NCBI RefSeq assembly: GCF_001447355.1
Contig: NZ_JXBW01000026.1
Span: 1-34,823 of the forward strand
Reading direction: 5' to 3'
Origin: Alicyclobacillus tolerans
Lineage (GTDB): Bacteria > Bacillota > Bacilli > Alicyclobacillales > Alicyclobacillaceae
DNA: 34,823 nt
Translations under genes and position numbers: made by a program
Shown here: piece after piece, positions 15,514 through 24,459 of the stretch
Layout: each line of letters begins with the position of its first letter
Numbering within the stretch: position 1 is the stretch's first letter
The notes under the pieces: model-generated
The model's database searches: none
Seen by the model: the letters and a program-made list of their open reading frames with translations, nothing else
What the model was told of the DNA's origin: nothing

Positions 15514-17549
15514 TTGATCTGAACGCCGAAAAGCAGGTAAACAAGCGACTTGTGGAATATGCAGCACATGCGAAGGGAGCCATCGCGTTAGCCATTGTCA
15601 TGCTTGTACTCGCCGTGGCGGCGCAGTTGGCAGGGCCGTTTGTCGCAAAGGCCATTATCAATCGACACATCATGGGCATTCAGCAGGTCTGGTACGAGGT
15701 GACACCGCGAGCCGGCGGCGCGGTCGAGTGGGAAGGCAAGTGGTATGTGCGGGCCGACCGAATGCCGGCGCAGAGCAAGCGATTAAACCCACACACGCTG
15801 GTGGCCGTGGGCACGCGTACGTATTTTCTCGACGGCGTGGTATCGCATGTCGCGCGAGGCAATGAGGCAGGCCAGATTCGCGAACAAGAGGGCGGTCGCT
15901 CGCAGCTGATCACGGCCAGGCCGTTGACACGGCAGCAGCTGTTTTCGTTTTATCGTCCCGAAATCCCGGGCGTCATTCGGTTGGCTTTGGTCTACTTCGG
16001 ACTGCTCGCTGGCGCCGCAATCTTTTTGTACGGTCAGCAGTACTTGTTACAAGTATCGGCAAACCGGATTTTACAGCGGATGCGCAAGGACGTATTTCAC
16101 CAAATTCATCGTTTGCCGATCCGCTATTTTGACAACTTACCAGCCGGCAAGGTCGTCTCGCGCATTACGAACGACACAGAAGCCATTCGCGACTTTTACG
16201 TAAATGTGCTCGCCAACGTATTGTCAAGTATCGCGACGATGGTCGGTATCTACGTCGCTCTGTTCATTCTGAACGTCTGGCTCGGCCTGATGGCGAGTAT
16301 TTTAATCCCGATTTTGATCGTCTGGATTTGGTTATACCGACGGGCGACGGTCTCCGTCAATGTACGCATTCGAGCCCTTTTATCCGAGATCAACGCGATG
16401 TTGAATGAAACGATCCAGGGCGTCCCTATCATTCGCGCCTTTCATCGCGAACAACGGACACAAGCCGAGTTCGACGAGCTTAACCAAGCGTATTACGATG
16501 GGCAAACGCGGTTGCTTCGCGTAAATTCAGCGACGGGATTTAATCTGGCCGGCGTCTTTCGCAATTCGTTTTTCATCGCTGTTATCGCCATCTTCGGCTG
16601 GCGCTCGATGCATCTGGAGTCTCTTGTCTCGTTTGGCGTCCTATATGCTTTTGTTGATTATCTGAACCGGCTTTTTCAACCCGTCACACAGGTTGTAAAC
16701 CAATTGGCCAATCTGGAACAGGCGCGCGCTTCCGCCGTTCGCGTATTTGAATTGCTCGACGAGCCCGGGGTCGATCCGGTGTTTGGCTCCATCCCGCGCT
16801 TTTGCGGCGAGGTGGAGTTTGACCATGTGACCTTTTCGTATGACGGTGAACATAACGTGTTGAAGAACGTATCGTTTCGCGCTCAGCCAGGTCAGACGGT
16901 GGCGCTCGTCGGACACACGGGGTCTGGGAAGAGTTCCATCATCAATCTGCTGTTCAGGTTTTACGATCCGCAGGGCGGTCAGATTCGCATCGATGGCGTC
17001 GATATTCGCACCATTGCACCGCAGCAATTGCGCCAGCACTTGGGGATTGTGCTGCAAGACCCGTATCTGTTTACGGGAACAGTTGCATGGAATGTCAGCC
17101 TTGGCGATGAACGCGTCTCGCGGGCAAGGGTGGAGCAGGCGTTGCGCGATGTCGGTGCCGATAGGCTGCTCGCACACTTGCCCAACGGCTGGGATGAACC
17201 GGTGCTAGAAGGCGGCAGCACCTTGTCGGCAGGCGAGCGCCAATTGATTTCGTTCGCCCGCGCTTTGGCGTTTGATCCGGCCATCCTCGTGCTCGACGAG
17301 GCCACGGCGAGCATCGACAGCGAAACCGAGCGCCTCATCCAAGACGCGCTCTCCGTACTCAAGCGAGGACGAACGACATTCATCATCGCGCACCGACTGT
17401 CAACCATCCGCGACGCGGATTTGATCCTCGTGCTGGATGCCGGCGAGATCGTCGAACGCGGAACGCACGATGAACTCATACGCCTTGGTGGGAAGTACCG
17501 CCAGATGTATGAGTTGCAAACAAATATGGCGCCGGCTAGCGGCGCCTAA
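15510..17549 (+). CDS. bmrD: Heterodimeric multidrug ABC exporter, BmrD-like subunit
   Basis: This is the catalytic partner of the preceding subunit, 679 residues long. The extra length comes from an insert between the first two membrane helices (residues about 50-150, with YEVTPRAGGAVEWEGKWY and TRTYFLDG), which would lie outside the cell and is also a feature of BmrD/YheH. Walker A is GHTGSGKSS and Walker B ends LVLDEA with catalytic Glu597. Its signature is altered (LSAGERQ), so the working ATP site is formed with the intact signature of the partner. The start is GTG within a GTGA overlap, behind GGCGGAGGAACGG. The substrate cannot be predicted. Confidence 0.88.
   Translation: MIDLNAEKQVNKRLVEYAAHAKGAIALAIVMLVLAVAAQLAGPFVAKAIINRHIMGIQQVWYEVTPRAGGAVEWEGKWYVRADRMPAQSKRLNPHTLVAVGTRTYFLDGVVSHVARGNEAGQIREQEGGRSQLITARPLTRQQLFSFYRPEIPGVIRLALVYFGLLAGAAIFLYGQQYLLQVSANRILQRMRKDVFHQIHRLPIRYFDNLPAGKVVSRITNDTEAIRDFYVNVLANVLSSIATMVGIYVALFILNVWLGLMASILIPILIVWIWLYRRATVSVNVRIRALLSEINAMLNETIQGVPIIRAFHREQRTQAEFDELNQAYYDGQTRLLRVNSATGFNLAGVFRNSFFIAVIAIFGWRSMHLESLVSFGVLYAFVDYLNRLFQPVTQVVNQLANLEQARASAVRVFELLDEPGVDPVFGSIPRFCGEVEFDHVTFSYDGEHNVLKNVSFRAQPGQTVALVGHTGSGKSSIINLLFRFYDPQGGQIRIDGVDIRTIAPQQLRQHLGIVLQDPYLFTGTVAWNVSLGDERVSRARVEQALRDVGADRLLAHLPNGWDEPVLEGGSTLSAGERQLISFARALAFDPAILVLDEATASIDSETERLIQDALSVLKRGRTTFIIAHRLSTIRDADLILVLDAGEIVERGTHDELIRLGGKYRQMYELQTNMAPASGA
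17528..17546. other. GC-rich hairpin at the end of bmrD
   Basis: GGCGCCG (17528-17534) and CGGCGCC (17540-17546) form a 7-bp stem directly before the bmrD stop codon. The next gene converges 11 nt away. No T-run follows, so it is at best a weak transcript end. Confidence 0.4.
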
Positions 17550-17560
17550 TGCAATTGCGG

Positions 17561-18559
17561 TTATAGCTTGACGATCGCGCGCCCGCGCATGTCGCCACGT
17601 AGAATCCGTTCCAGCGTCTGCGGCAACTGATCCAGCGATATCTCCTGAACGATCTGTTCGAGCACCTTTTGTGGCTTCAGTTCCCGTGCGATGCGTTGCC
17701 ACAGCGGGGCGCGGATCGACATCGGGCAGAGCACGGAATCGATGCCGATGAAGGTGATGGCGCGCCGCAGAAACGGAAATACGGTGGCGGCAAATTCAGG
17801 GCCGCCGGTAAAGCCGCTCACCGTGACGCAGCCGCCGTATTTTAAGGTATTGAGGATATACGGCAGGGCTTTTCCCGCAACCGGGTCGACGGCGCCGGCG
17901 AAACGTTCCGGTAGGTTCGCAAATGAGTCGCCATCGCGCAGCACGAGTTCGTCCGGCGACACGATTTCCTTTGCGCCCAACTCTCGCAGAAACACGTGCT
18001 CGCTCTCTTTGCGCGTGGAAGCGATCACGCGATAACCCAGTTGGCTGAACATGGCCACGGCAGTGCTACCCACACCGCCGGTCGCTCCCGTGACGAGCAC
18101 CGGTCCGTTATCCGGACGTAATCCGTTTTCCTCCATTCGTTGCAAGGAAAGGGCAGCGGTAAAGCCAGCCGTACCTAGGATCATGGCTTCGCGCAACGTG
18201 AGTCCCTCCGGCAACGGCACGACCCACGCAGCTGGCACGCGTGCGATCTCGCTGTATCCACCAAAGTGCCCCGTACCGAGGTCGTAGCTGGTCACAATCA
18301 CCGGATCGCCAGAACGGAACCGGGTGTCCTGCGATTCGATGACCTCTCCTGCCAGATCAATGCCTGGCACCATAGGGTATTGGGTGACCAGACGGCTGTT
18401 GGGCAACGAGCAGATACCATCTTTATAATTTACACTCGAATACCGGACGCGAATCGTGACTTCACCCAAGGGCAAATCATCGAGTGTCAACGTGCGGATG
18501 CCGGATGTAAAGCCAGCATCCGTTTGGTTGACGAGAAATGCGCGAAACGATTCCACCAT
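17561..18559 (-). CDS. YhdH/YhfP (AcuI-type) NADPH-dependent oxidoreductase
   Basis: This is a medium-chain dehydrogenase/reductase of the zinc-free quinone-oxidoreductase group, 332 residues. The N-terminal GroES-like part has YSSVNYKDG and PGIDLAGEV, followed by the NADPH fold with ATGGVGSTA. GFTGGPEF and the late R-APLW region are typical of YhdH/AcuI proteins. Characterised AcuI enzymes reduce acrylyl-CoA to propionyl-CoA, and other relatives act on different enones, so the substrate here is open. A propionyl-CoA product would connect with the prp genes 13 kb away, but that link is speculation. The start is ATG at 18559 behind GGGGG. TTG 18562 and GTG 18556 are also possible. It may be transcribed with the oligopeptidase gene, which ends 12 nt upstream of it. 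Confidence 0.85.
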   Translation of the reverse strand: MVESFRAFLVNQTDAGFTSGIRTLTLDDLPLGEVTIRVRYSSVNYKDGICSLPNSRLVTQYPMVPGIDLAGEVIESQDTRFRSGDPVIVTSYDLGTGHFGGYSEIARVPAAWVVPLPEGLTLREAMILGTAGFTAALSLQRMEENGLRPDNGPVLVTGATGGVGSTAVAMFSQLGYRVIASTRKESEHVFLRELGAKEIVSPDELVLRDGDSFANLPERFAGAVDPVAGKALPYILNTLKYGGCVTVSGFTGGPEFAATVFPFLRRAITFIGIDSVLCPMSIRAPLWQRIARELKPQKVLEQIVQEISLDQLPQTLERILRGDMRGRAIVKL

Positions 18560-18571
18560 CAATCCCCCGTT

Positions 18572-20626
18572 TCAATGGACGTGCACGCCGATTTTATCCA
18601 ACAGGAAGGCATAAATTTCTGCTTGCTCGCGCATGTGCTCGAGTCGACCGGAAGATCCGAAGTGACCCGCACCCATGTGCGTCTTCATGACAAGGACGGT
18701 ATCGTCAGACTTCATGGTCCGCAGCCGGGCTACCCATTTAGCAGGTTCCCAATAGGCCACGCGAGGGTCGTTGATCCCGGTGGTGACGATGATATGCGGA
18801 TACGCTTTTGCCTCGACGTTGTCGTATGGGCTATAAGACTTCATATACGCGTAATACTCCGGGTCTTCCGGGTTGCCCCACTCGTCCCACTCGAGCGTCG
18901 TTAACGGAATCGTCGGATCGAGCATGGTCGTGACCACATCGACAAACGGCACACCGGCTGACAACGCCGCAAATCGATCACCGCCAAGATTAGCCACGGC
19001 ACCCATCAACAAGCCACCTGCACTGCGCCCATCGGCGGCGAGTTGAGTGCGCGTTGTATATCCGCGACGAATGAGGTCGTCGGCAGCGGCGATGAAGTCG
19101 GTAAATGTATTACGTTTATTGAGCATTTTTCCGTTTTCGTACCATTGGCGCCCCATTTCCGATCCGCCGCGGACGTGCGCGATTGCGTAGACCACGCCAA
19201 GATCGAGAATTGGCAGGAGTTGTGGCATAAATGCCGGATCGAGATTGTGCCCGTATGAACCATAGCCGTATAGCAACAGTGGTGCAGGGCCGTTTTGCAG
19301 AACGTCCTGTTTGTAGACGACCGACACGGGCACTTGCACGCCGTCTTCGGCTGTTGCCCAGATCCGCTCCTGGCGATACATCTGTGGATCGAACGGGCCG
19401 CTGACGGGAGCCGTTTGAAGGGCGGACAGTGAGCCTGTTTTTGGCTGAAGGGCATATGTGGTGCGCGGCGTTAAGAACGATTCGTACGCCAAAAGCACTT
19501 CGCTCGTGTCGTAACGGCGATTTTCGCTCACATGTACCGCGTACAGCGGGTCAGGCCAGGCAAGGCGCTGCAGGTTGCCATCGCAGTACGTCCAAATCTG
19601 GGTTAGGCCGTCTTGCCGCCCTTCGATGACCAGCGCGTCGCGAAATGGGTGCACCGCAAGCAAATATCGAGTGTCGTCGTACGCAAACAATTCGCGCATC
19701 TGTGCCGGATTGAGCGGCGCGATTGGGTGTTCAAACAGGCTGAAATTGAATCGGTTGCGATTGGTCAAGACGAGCAGGTGATCACGCCAGTGCTCCAAGC
19801 TGTATTCCACGTCGGTCTCGCGCGGGGCGAAAACGGTCCATGAAGCAAGCGGTTGATCCGCAGCGAGATATCGGACCTCGGTCGTTGTTTTTGTCGATGA
19901 GGTCAAGAAGAGATAACGTCCACTTTGCGATTTCGCCAAACTCAGAATGTACGTGACATCCGATTCTTCGTAGAGCAAGCTATCGTTTGCCGGATCGTCC
20001 CCGAGTTGGTGGCGCCACAGACGATAGGGTCGTTGGCTTTCGTCAACCGTCGTATAAAATAAGTAGGAACCTGTTGCGTCCCACTCGACACTGTCCCCAA
20101 TAAACACGTTTTCGATGCGATCCGATAGCAATCCTCCGGTCGTGAGATCCTTGACAAAGAGTGTATAGCGGTCGGTGCCGTCCCGATTTTCGAGATAAGC
20201 GAGCTTGGTTTCATCGGGGCTGATGCGTTTCTCTGTTACGCTCAAATATCCGTCGCCAGCGAGTTCGTTCAAATCGAGGATAATCTCTTCCTCGGCCGTG
20301 GCCAGTTGTGTCCTATCCGCGGCTCGTTTGCGGGCGTAGACCGGGTATTGCAAGGATTTTTCCATGCGGGTGTAGTAAAAGTAATGGTCACCTTGGACGG
20401 GCACTTTTTGCTCGCTTTCCGGGATACGAGCGACCATCTCCGCATACAGGTGATTCGTGATGTGGGAAAGCGCGTCCACGTGTTCACGATAGTATTCGTT
20501 TTCAGCTTCCAAATACGCCATGACGTCGGGATCGGACTTATCGCGCAACCAGTAGTAATCGTCCGGCCGCGTATCGCCATGAATGGTATGGGGATGGGGA
20601 ATCCGCTTTGCTTTCGGGGCTTCCAT
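18572..20626 (-). CDS. ptrB: Oligopeptidase B-like serine peptidase (S9A family)
   Basis: This is a cytoplasmic serine peptidase of the prolyl oligopeptidase family. The 684-residue product begins with the short N-terminal RIPHPHTIHGDTRPDDYYWL segment, continues with a beta-propeller (about residues 75-400), and ends in an alpha/beta-hydrolase domain. The catalytic triad is visible as Ser535 in GRSAGG, Asp620 in GINDPRVAYWEPAKW and His655 in MGAGHFG. The HVRGGSEMG motif forms the oxyanion region. The family cleaves short peptides, often after basic residues. No signal peptide is present. The ATG start follows AAGGAGG. The reductase gene (17561-18559) begins just beyond its stop, so the two may share a transcript. 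Confidence 0.92.
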   Translation of the reverse strand: MEAPKAKRIPHPHTIHGDTRPDDYYWLRDKSDPDVMAYLEAENEYYREHVDALSHITNHLYAEMVARIPESEQKVPVQGDHYFYYTRMEKSLQYPVYARKRAADRTQLATAEEEIILDLNELAGDGYLSVTEKRISPDETKLAYLENRDGTDRYTLFVKDLTTGGLLSDRIENVFIGDSVEWDATGSYLFYTTVDESQRPYRLWRHQLGDDPANDSLLYEESDVTYILSLAKSQSGRYLFLTSSTKTTTEVRYLAADQPLASWTVFAPRETDVEYSLEHWRDHLLVLTNRNRFNFSLFEHPIAPLNPAQMRELFAYDDTRYLLAVHPFRDALVIEGRQDGLTQIWTYCDGNLQRLAWPDPLYAVHVSENRRYDTSEVLLAYESFLTPRTTYALQPKTGSLSALQTAPVSGPFDPQMYRQERIWATAEDGVQVPVSVVYKQDVLQNGPAPLLLYGYGSYGHNLDPAFMPQLLPILDLGVVYAIAHVRGGSEMGRQWYENGKMLNKRNTFTDFIAAADDLIRRGYTTRTQLAADGRSAGGLLMGAVANLGGDRFAALSAGVPFVDVVTTMLDPTIPLTTLEWDEWGNPEDPEYYAYMKSYSPYDNVEAKAYPHIIVTTGINDPRVAYWEPAKWVARLRTMKSDDTVLVMKTHMGAGHFGSSGRLEHMREQAEIYAFLLDKIGVHVH

Positions 20627-20755
20627 GATGAGTGCCTCCTTGGGTTTTCAACAAAATATGTATCATTCTTTTGTATCATAGCATGCGGTATGGCCATTTT
20701 CCTTCAACGGGAGAAGTAAACGAACAGTCCTACATACGAAATGGGGTGAATCGCG

Positions 20756-22489
20756 TTGCGAAATCTATTTCCATATTTGCGTCCCTACAGGTTCGCCATT
20801 GTCTTTATCGTGACGTTTATCTTTATCCAGTGCCTTGGCAATCTATATCTTCCCACCTTGATGTCCGATATTGTCGACTATGGCGTGCTCAAGGGCAATC
20901 TTCACTACATCGTCACGACAGGTCTCTTGATGCTTGCGGTCTCCATCGCTTCCGTATGTTTTTCGATCGCGGCGAGCTTTTTATCCTCTCGCACCGCTTC
21001 GAGCTTTGGGAAAGTTCTGCGCCGCGAGGTTTTTGCCCATGCACAGACGTTTTCGCTACATGAATTTGACGAATTGGGCACGTCTTCGTTGATCACGCGG
21101 ACGACCAACGACATCACGCAAGTGCAACAGTTGGTCAACATGATGCTGCGGATGATGATTATGGCGCCGCTCAATTGCATTGGCGGCATTTTGATGGCGG
21201 TCTACACGGATGCCAAATTGTCGTTGATCCTCGTCGTCATGGTGCCTGTTTTGGCTGCCATTATCGCGCTTGTCTTCACGCGGGCCACCAAATTGTTTCG
21301 CACGATGCAAGCCAAAATTGACACGCTTAACCGCGTTTTGCGCGAGAATTTGACCGGAATCCGCGTCATTCGATCATTTAACCGCGTTGCCTATGAACAG
21401 GACCGATTCGATGTAGCCAACTTTGATTTGACGAACACGACCACGCGCGTACAAAAAATCATGGCCGTGATGTCGCCTGCTCTTATGCTGGTCATCAATC
21501 TCTCGGTGATTGCGGTCATTTGGTTCGGTGGCATGCGCGTGGAGCACGGCACGATGCAAATCGGATCGCTCATCGCCTTTATTCAGTACATCACTCAACT
21601 ACTCTTTGCCATCATGATGGTATCAATGATGTTTTTCATGATTCCGCGAGCGTCCGCTTCTGCCAACCGCATTTGGGCTGTGTTACAAACGAACCCGGAT
21701 ATTGTCGATCCTGTTGCTGAGGATGCCCAAGCATCGCGCACAGAGCACGGCCAAGTCGAATTTCGCGACGTCACGTTTCGCTATCCTGGTGCTGAAACGC
21801 CCGCTTTGTCTCATATTTCGTTTGTCGCCAGGCCCGGACAGGTGACGGCCATCATTGGCGGCACAGGGGCAGGCAAGTCGACTTTGGTCAACTTGATCCC
21901 GCGCTTTTACGACGTGAACGAGGGGGCCGTGCTGGTCGGCGGCGTCGACGTAAGGGCGCAAACGCAGTCGGCTTTGCGCGCAAAAATCGGGTACGTTCCG
22001 CAAAAAGCCGTGTTGTTCAGCGGCACCATTGCCGATAACATTCGTGCGGGGCGACAGGATGCAAGTGATGAGGAAGTCAGGCGAGCTGCGGAGGTAGCTC
22101 AGGCTATCGAGTTTATCGAGGAAATGCCGGATGGGTTTGCGTCGTACATCGAGCAAGGAGGTCGCAACGTATCCGGCGGCCAAAAGCAGCGTTTATCGAT
22201 CGCGCGAGCACTCGCCAAGCAGGCTCCGATTTACATTTTCGACGACAGTTTTTCGGCACTCGATTTTCGCACGGATGCCCGCCTGCGTGCGGCGTTGCGC
22301 GACGAGGTGCAGGAAGCCACCGTCATCATCGTGGCGCAACGGGTAAGCACGGTACGCGATGCGCACCAGATTGTGGTTCTCGACGAAGGACGCATTGCAG
22401 GGGTGGGCACGCACGACGAACTGATCAATTCGTGCCAAGTTTATCGCGAAATTGTTGCATCGCAAATGGCAGAGGGGGAGAGCGCATGA
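20756..22489 (+). CDS. Heterodimeric ABC exporter, non-catalytic subunit (TM287-like)
   Basis: The 577-residue half-transporter has six membrane helices (residues about 15-300) and a C-terminal ATPase. Walker A is GGTGAGKST and the signature is VSGGQKQR. Walker B ends YIFDD, with Asp497 replacing the catalytic Glu, as in the first subunits of heterodimeric exporters such as Thermotoga TM287/288 and related YfiB/YfiC-type pairs. The start is TTG at 20756 behind GGGGTGA. The stop codon overlaps the ATG of the partner gene (ATGA). The substrate is unknown. The 129-bp gap upstream serves both this gene and the divergent peptidase. Confidence 0.88.
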   Translation: MRNLFPYLRPYRFAIVFIVTFIFIQCLGNLYLPTLMSDIVDYGVLKGNLHYIVTTGLLMLAVSIASVCFSIAASFLSSRTASSFGKVLRREVFAHAQTFSLHEFDELGTSSLITRTTNDITQVQQLVNMMLRMMIMAPLNCIGGILMAVYTDAKLSLILVVMVPVLAAIIALVFTRATKLFRTMQAKIDTLNRVLRENLTGIRVIRSFNRVAYEQDRFDVANFDLTNTTTRVQKIMAVMSPALMLVINLSVIAVIWFGGMRVEHGTMQIGSLIAFIQYITQLLFAIMMVSMMFFMIPRASASANRIWAVLQTNPDIVDPVAEDAQASRTEHGQVEFRDVTFRYPGAETPALSHISFVARPGQVTAIIGGTGAGKSTLVNLIPRFYDVNEGAVLVGGVDVRAQTQSALRAKIGYVPQKAVLFSGTIADNIRAGRQDASDEEVRRAAEVAQAIEFIEEMPDGFASYIEQGGRNVSGGQKQRLSIARALAKQAPIYIFDDSFSALDFRTDARLRAALRDEVQEATVIIVAQRVSTVRDAHQIVVLDEGRIAGVGTHDELINSCQVYREIVASQMAEGESA

Positions 22490-24357
22490 GCGAGGCCGAA
22501 CGCAGAGACATGCGGACGATGCGCCCGCCGATGCCAATGGGCAGGGGCGGTATGCGCCCTGGTATGCCAGTGCAAAAGCCGAAGGACTTTCAAGGCACGT
22601 TGCGTCGGTTATCCCGGTATTTTAAGCCACATCTGTGGCGGCTTGCCGTTGTTCTTTTGATGACGATTCTTAGCACGCTGTTTAGCATCTTGAGCCCAGA
22701 TGTCATGAAAAATGCGACGGACGATCTCGTCGCTGGCATCCGCCATCGCCTGCATGGGCTCCCGGGCTCTGGGTTTCATCTATCTGGCATTATTCATGTC
22801 ATCTTGGAACTGGCCGTCTTATACGTCCTAAGTGCGGTGTTTAGCTACATCCAACAGTTTGTCATGGCCGGCGTTGCCCAGAAGACGGTCTACGCCTTGC
22901 GCAAGGAAGTCAACGCAAAGATGGCACGCCTTCCCTTATCCTTTTTCGACTCGCGGCCGACTGGCGAGATTATGAGCCGATTTGTCAACGATTTCGACAA
23001 CATCGGAAACACGCTGCAACAGACGCTCACCCAGTTAATTAGTTCGGTCGTGACGTTTGTCGGCGTGATTGTGATGATGTTCTCCATCAGTCCGTGGATG
23101 TCTGTCGTCGTATTTTTGACGTTGCCCCTGTCTTTCCATGTGACGCGTACCATTGCCAAGCGCTCGCAACGCTATTTTGTCGGGCAGCAACGCTCACTTG
23201 GGCAACTTAATGGTCACATCGAGGAGATGTACACAGGGCACCAAATCGTTAAGGCGTTTGGCCTTGAGGATAGGGCGATGAGTCAGTTCGTCGAGTATAA
23301 TGAAAAGCTGTTTGAGTCTGGCTGGAAGGCACAATTTATTTCCGGGATGATTTTCCCTTTGATGAATTTCATCGGGAATATCGGCTACGTTCTCGTCAGC
23401 GTGATCGGCGGTTTTCTCGTCACTCGCGGCGCCATTGGTATTGGGGATATCCAGGCGTTCATCATGTACGCGCGGCAATTCTCACAGCCCATCACTCAAC
23501 TCTCCAGCATCTCCAATATCATTCAATCGACAGTGGCCTCGGCCGAGCGCATTTTTGAATTGCTCGATGAAGAAGAGGAAACGCCGGAGCCGGCAGAGCC
23601 GGTGCTACTGTCTGCGCCGACGGGGGATGTGCAGTTCAAGGATGTGCGATTCGCCTATCAACCGGATAAGCCGCTCATGGAGCATCTGAACATTGACGTC
23701 AAAGCGGGACAGATGGTTGCGATTGTGGGTCCGACAGGCGCGGGTAAGACGACGCTGGTGAATCTACTCATGCGCTTTTACGATGTCGACGGTGGCTCCA
23801 TTCGCATTGATGGTGTCGATATCACGCGACTGCAAAGGGGCCACTTGCGCAGCATGTTTGGCATGGTGCTCCAAGATACGTGGTTATTTCACGGCACCAT
23901 TCGCGAGAATATCGCGTATGGTCGCGCTGGTGCGACGGAAGCCGAGGTGGTTGCTGCAGCAACGGCGGCGCGTGCGGATCATTTCATCCGGACGTTGCCT
24001 GATGGGTATGACACAGTGCTCAACGAAGAAGCCTCGAACATTTCGCAGGGGCAAAAACAGCTTTTAACGATTGCACGAGCCATTCTGGCTGATCCATCCA
24101 TTTTAATCCTCGACGAGGCGACGAGTAGCGTCGATACGCGCACCGAGATCCTCATTCAGGAAGCGATGTCGAAGTTGATGGAGGGGCGAACGAGTTTTGT
24201 CATTGCGCACCGACTGTCGACTATTCGCAACGCCGATCTCATTTTGGTGATGAATCACGGCAGCGTGATCGAGCAAGGGACGCATGAGGATTTGTTGGCA
24301 CGTCGCGGCTTTTATGCCGAACTGTACTATAGTCAATTCGCTGGAGCGCCAGCGTAA
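22486..24357 (+). CDS. Heterodimeric ABC exporter, catalytic subunit (TM288-like)
   Basis: This is the partner of the preceding gene, with 623 residues. A Met/Pro/Gly/Arg-rich N-terminal tail of about 40 residues precedes the six membrane helices, followed by the ATPase. Walker A is GPTGAGKTT and Walker B ends LILDEA with Glu544. The signature is ISQGQKQ, a departure from LSGGQ, so the degenerate ATP site pairs this signature with the Asp-type Walker B of the partner. The ATG at 22486 follows AGAGGGGGAG and overlaps the upstream TGA. A longer reading from 22432 would lack a ribosome site. No leader or attenuator like the one before the first exporter is visible here. Confidence 0.88.
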   Translation: MSEAERRDMRTMRPPMPMGRGGMRPGMPVQKPKDFQGTLRRLSRYFKPHLWRLAVVLLMTILSTLFSILSPDVMKNATDDLVAGIRHRLHGLPGSGFHLSGIIHVILELAVLYVLSAVFSYIQQFVMAGVAQKTVYALRKEVNAKMARLPLSFFDSRPTGEIMSRFVNDFDNIGNTLQQTLTQLISSVVTFVGVIVMMFSISPWMSVVVFLTLPLSFHVTRTIAKRSQRYFVGQQRSLGQLNGHIEEMYTGHQIVKAFGLEDRAMSQFVEYNEKLFESGWKAQFISGMIFPLMNFIGNIGYVLVSVIGGFLVTRGAIGIGDIQAFIMYARQFSQPITQLSSISNIIQSTVASAERIFELLDEEEETPEPAEPVLLSAPTGDVQFKDVRFAYQPDKPLMEHLNIDVKAGQMVAIVGPTGAGKTTLVNLLMRFYDVDGGSIRIDGVDITRLQRGHLRSMFGMVLQDTWLFHGTIRENIAYGRAGATEAEVVAAATAARADHFIRTLPDGYDTVLNEEASNISQGQKQLLTIARAILADPSILILDEATSSVDTRTEILIQEAMSKLMEGRTSFVIAHRLSTIRNADLILVMNHGSVIEQGTHEDLLARRGFYAELYYSQFAGAPA

Positions 24358-24459
24358 ACGAGAAAATTCGTCCAGAAGGTACCGCCGCACGAGGTGGATA
24401 GCGCCGACTCATCAAGGGGGACAATGATTCGACACCTTGAAGAGGGAGGCGCATCTTAG

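Noticed and set aside
14760-15569. 269-codon minus-strand open frame opposite bmrC
   Set aside because: It has a low-complexity Ser/Arg-rich product, and the plus strand encodes a full ABC ATPase domain here.
20660-20679. GTATCAT direct repeat between the peptidase and exporter genes
   Set aside because: Two 7-bp copies 13 bp apart in an AT-rich promoter gap are too weak to call an operator.
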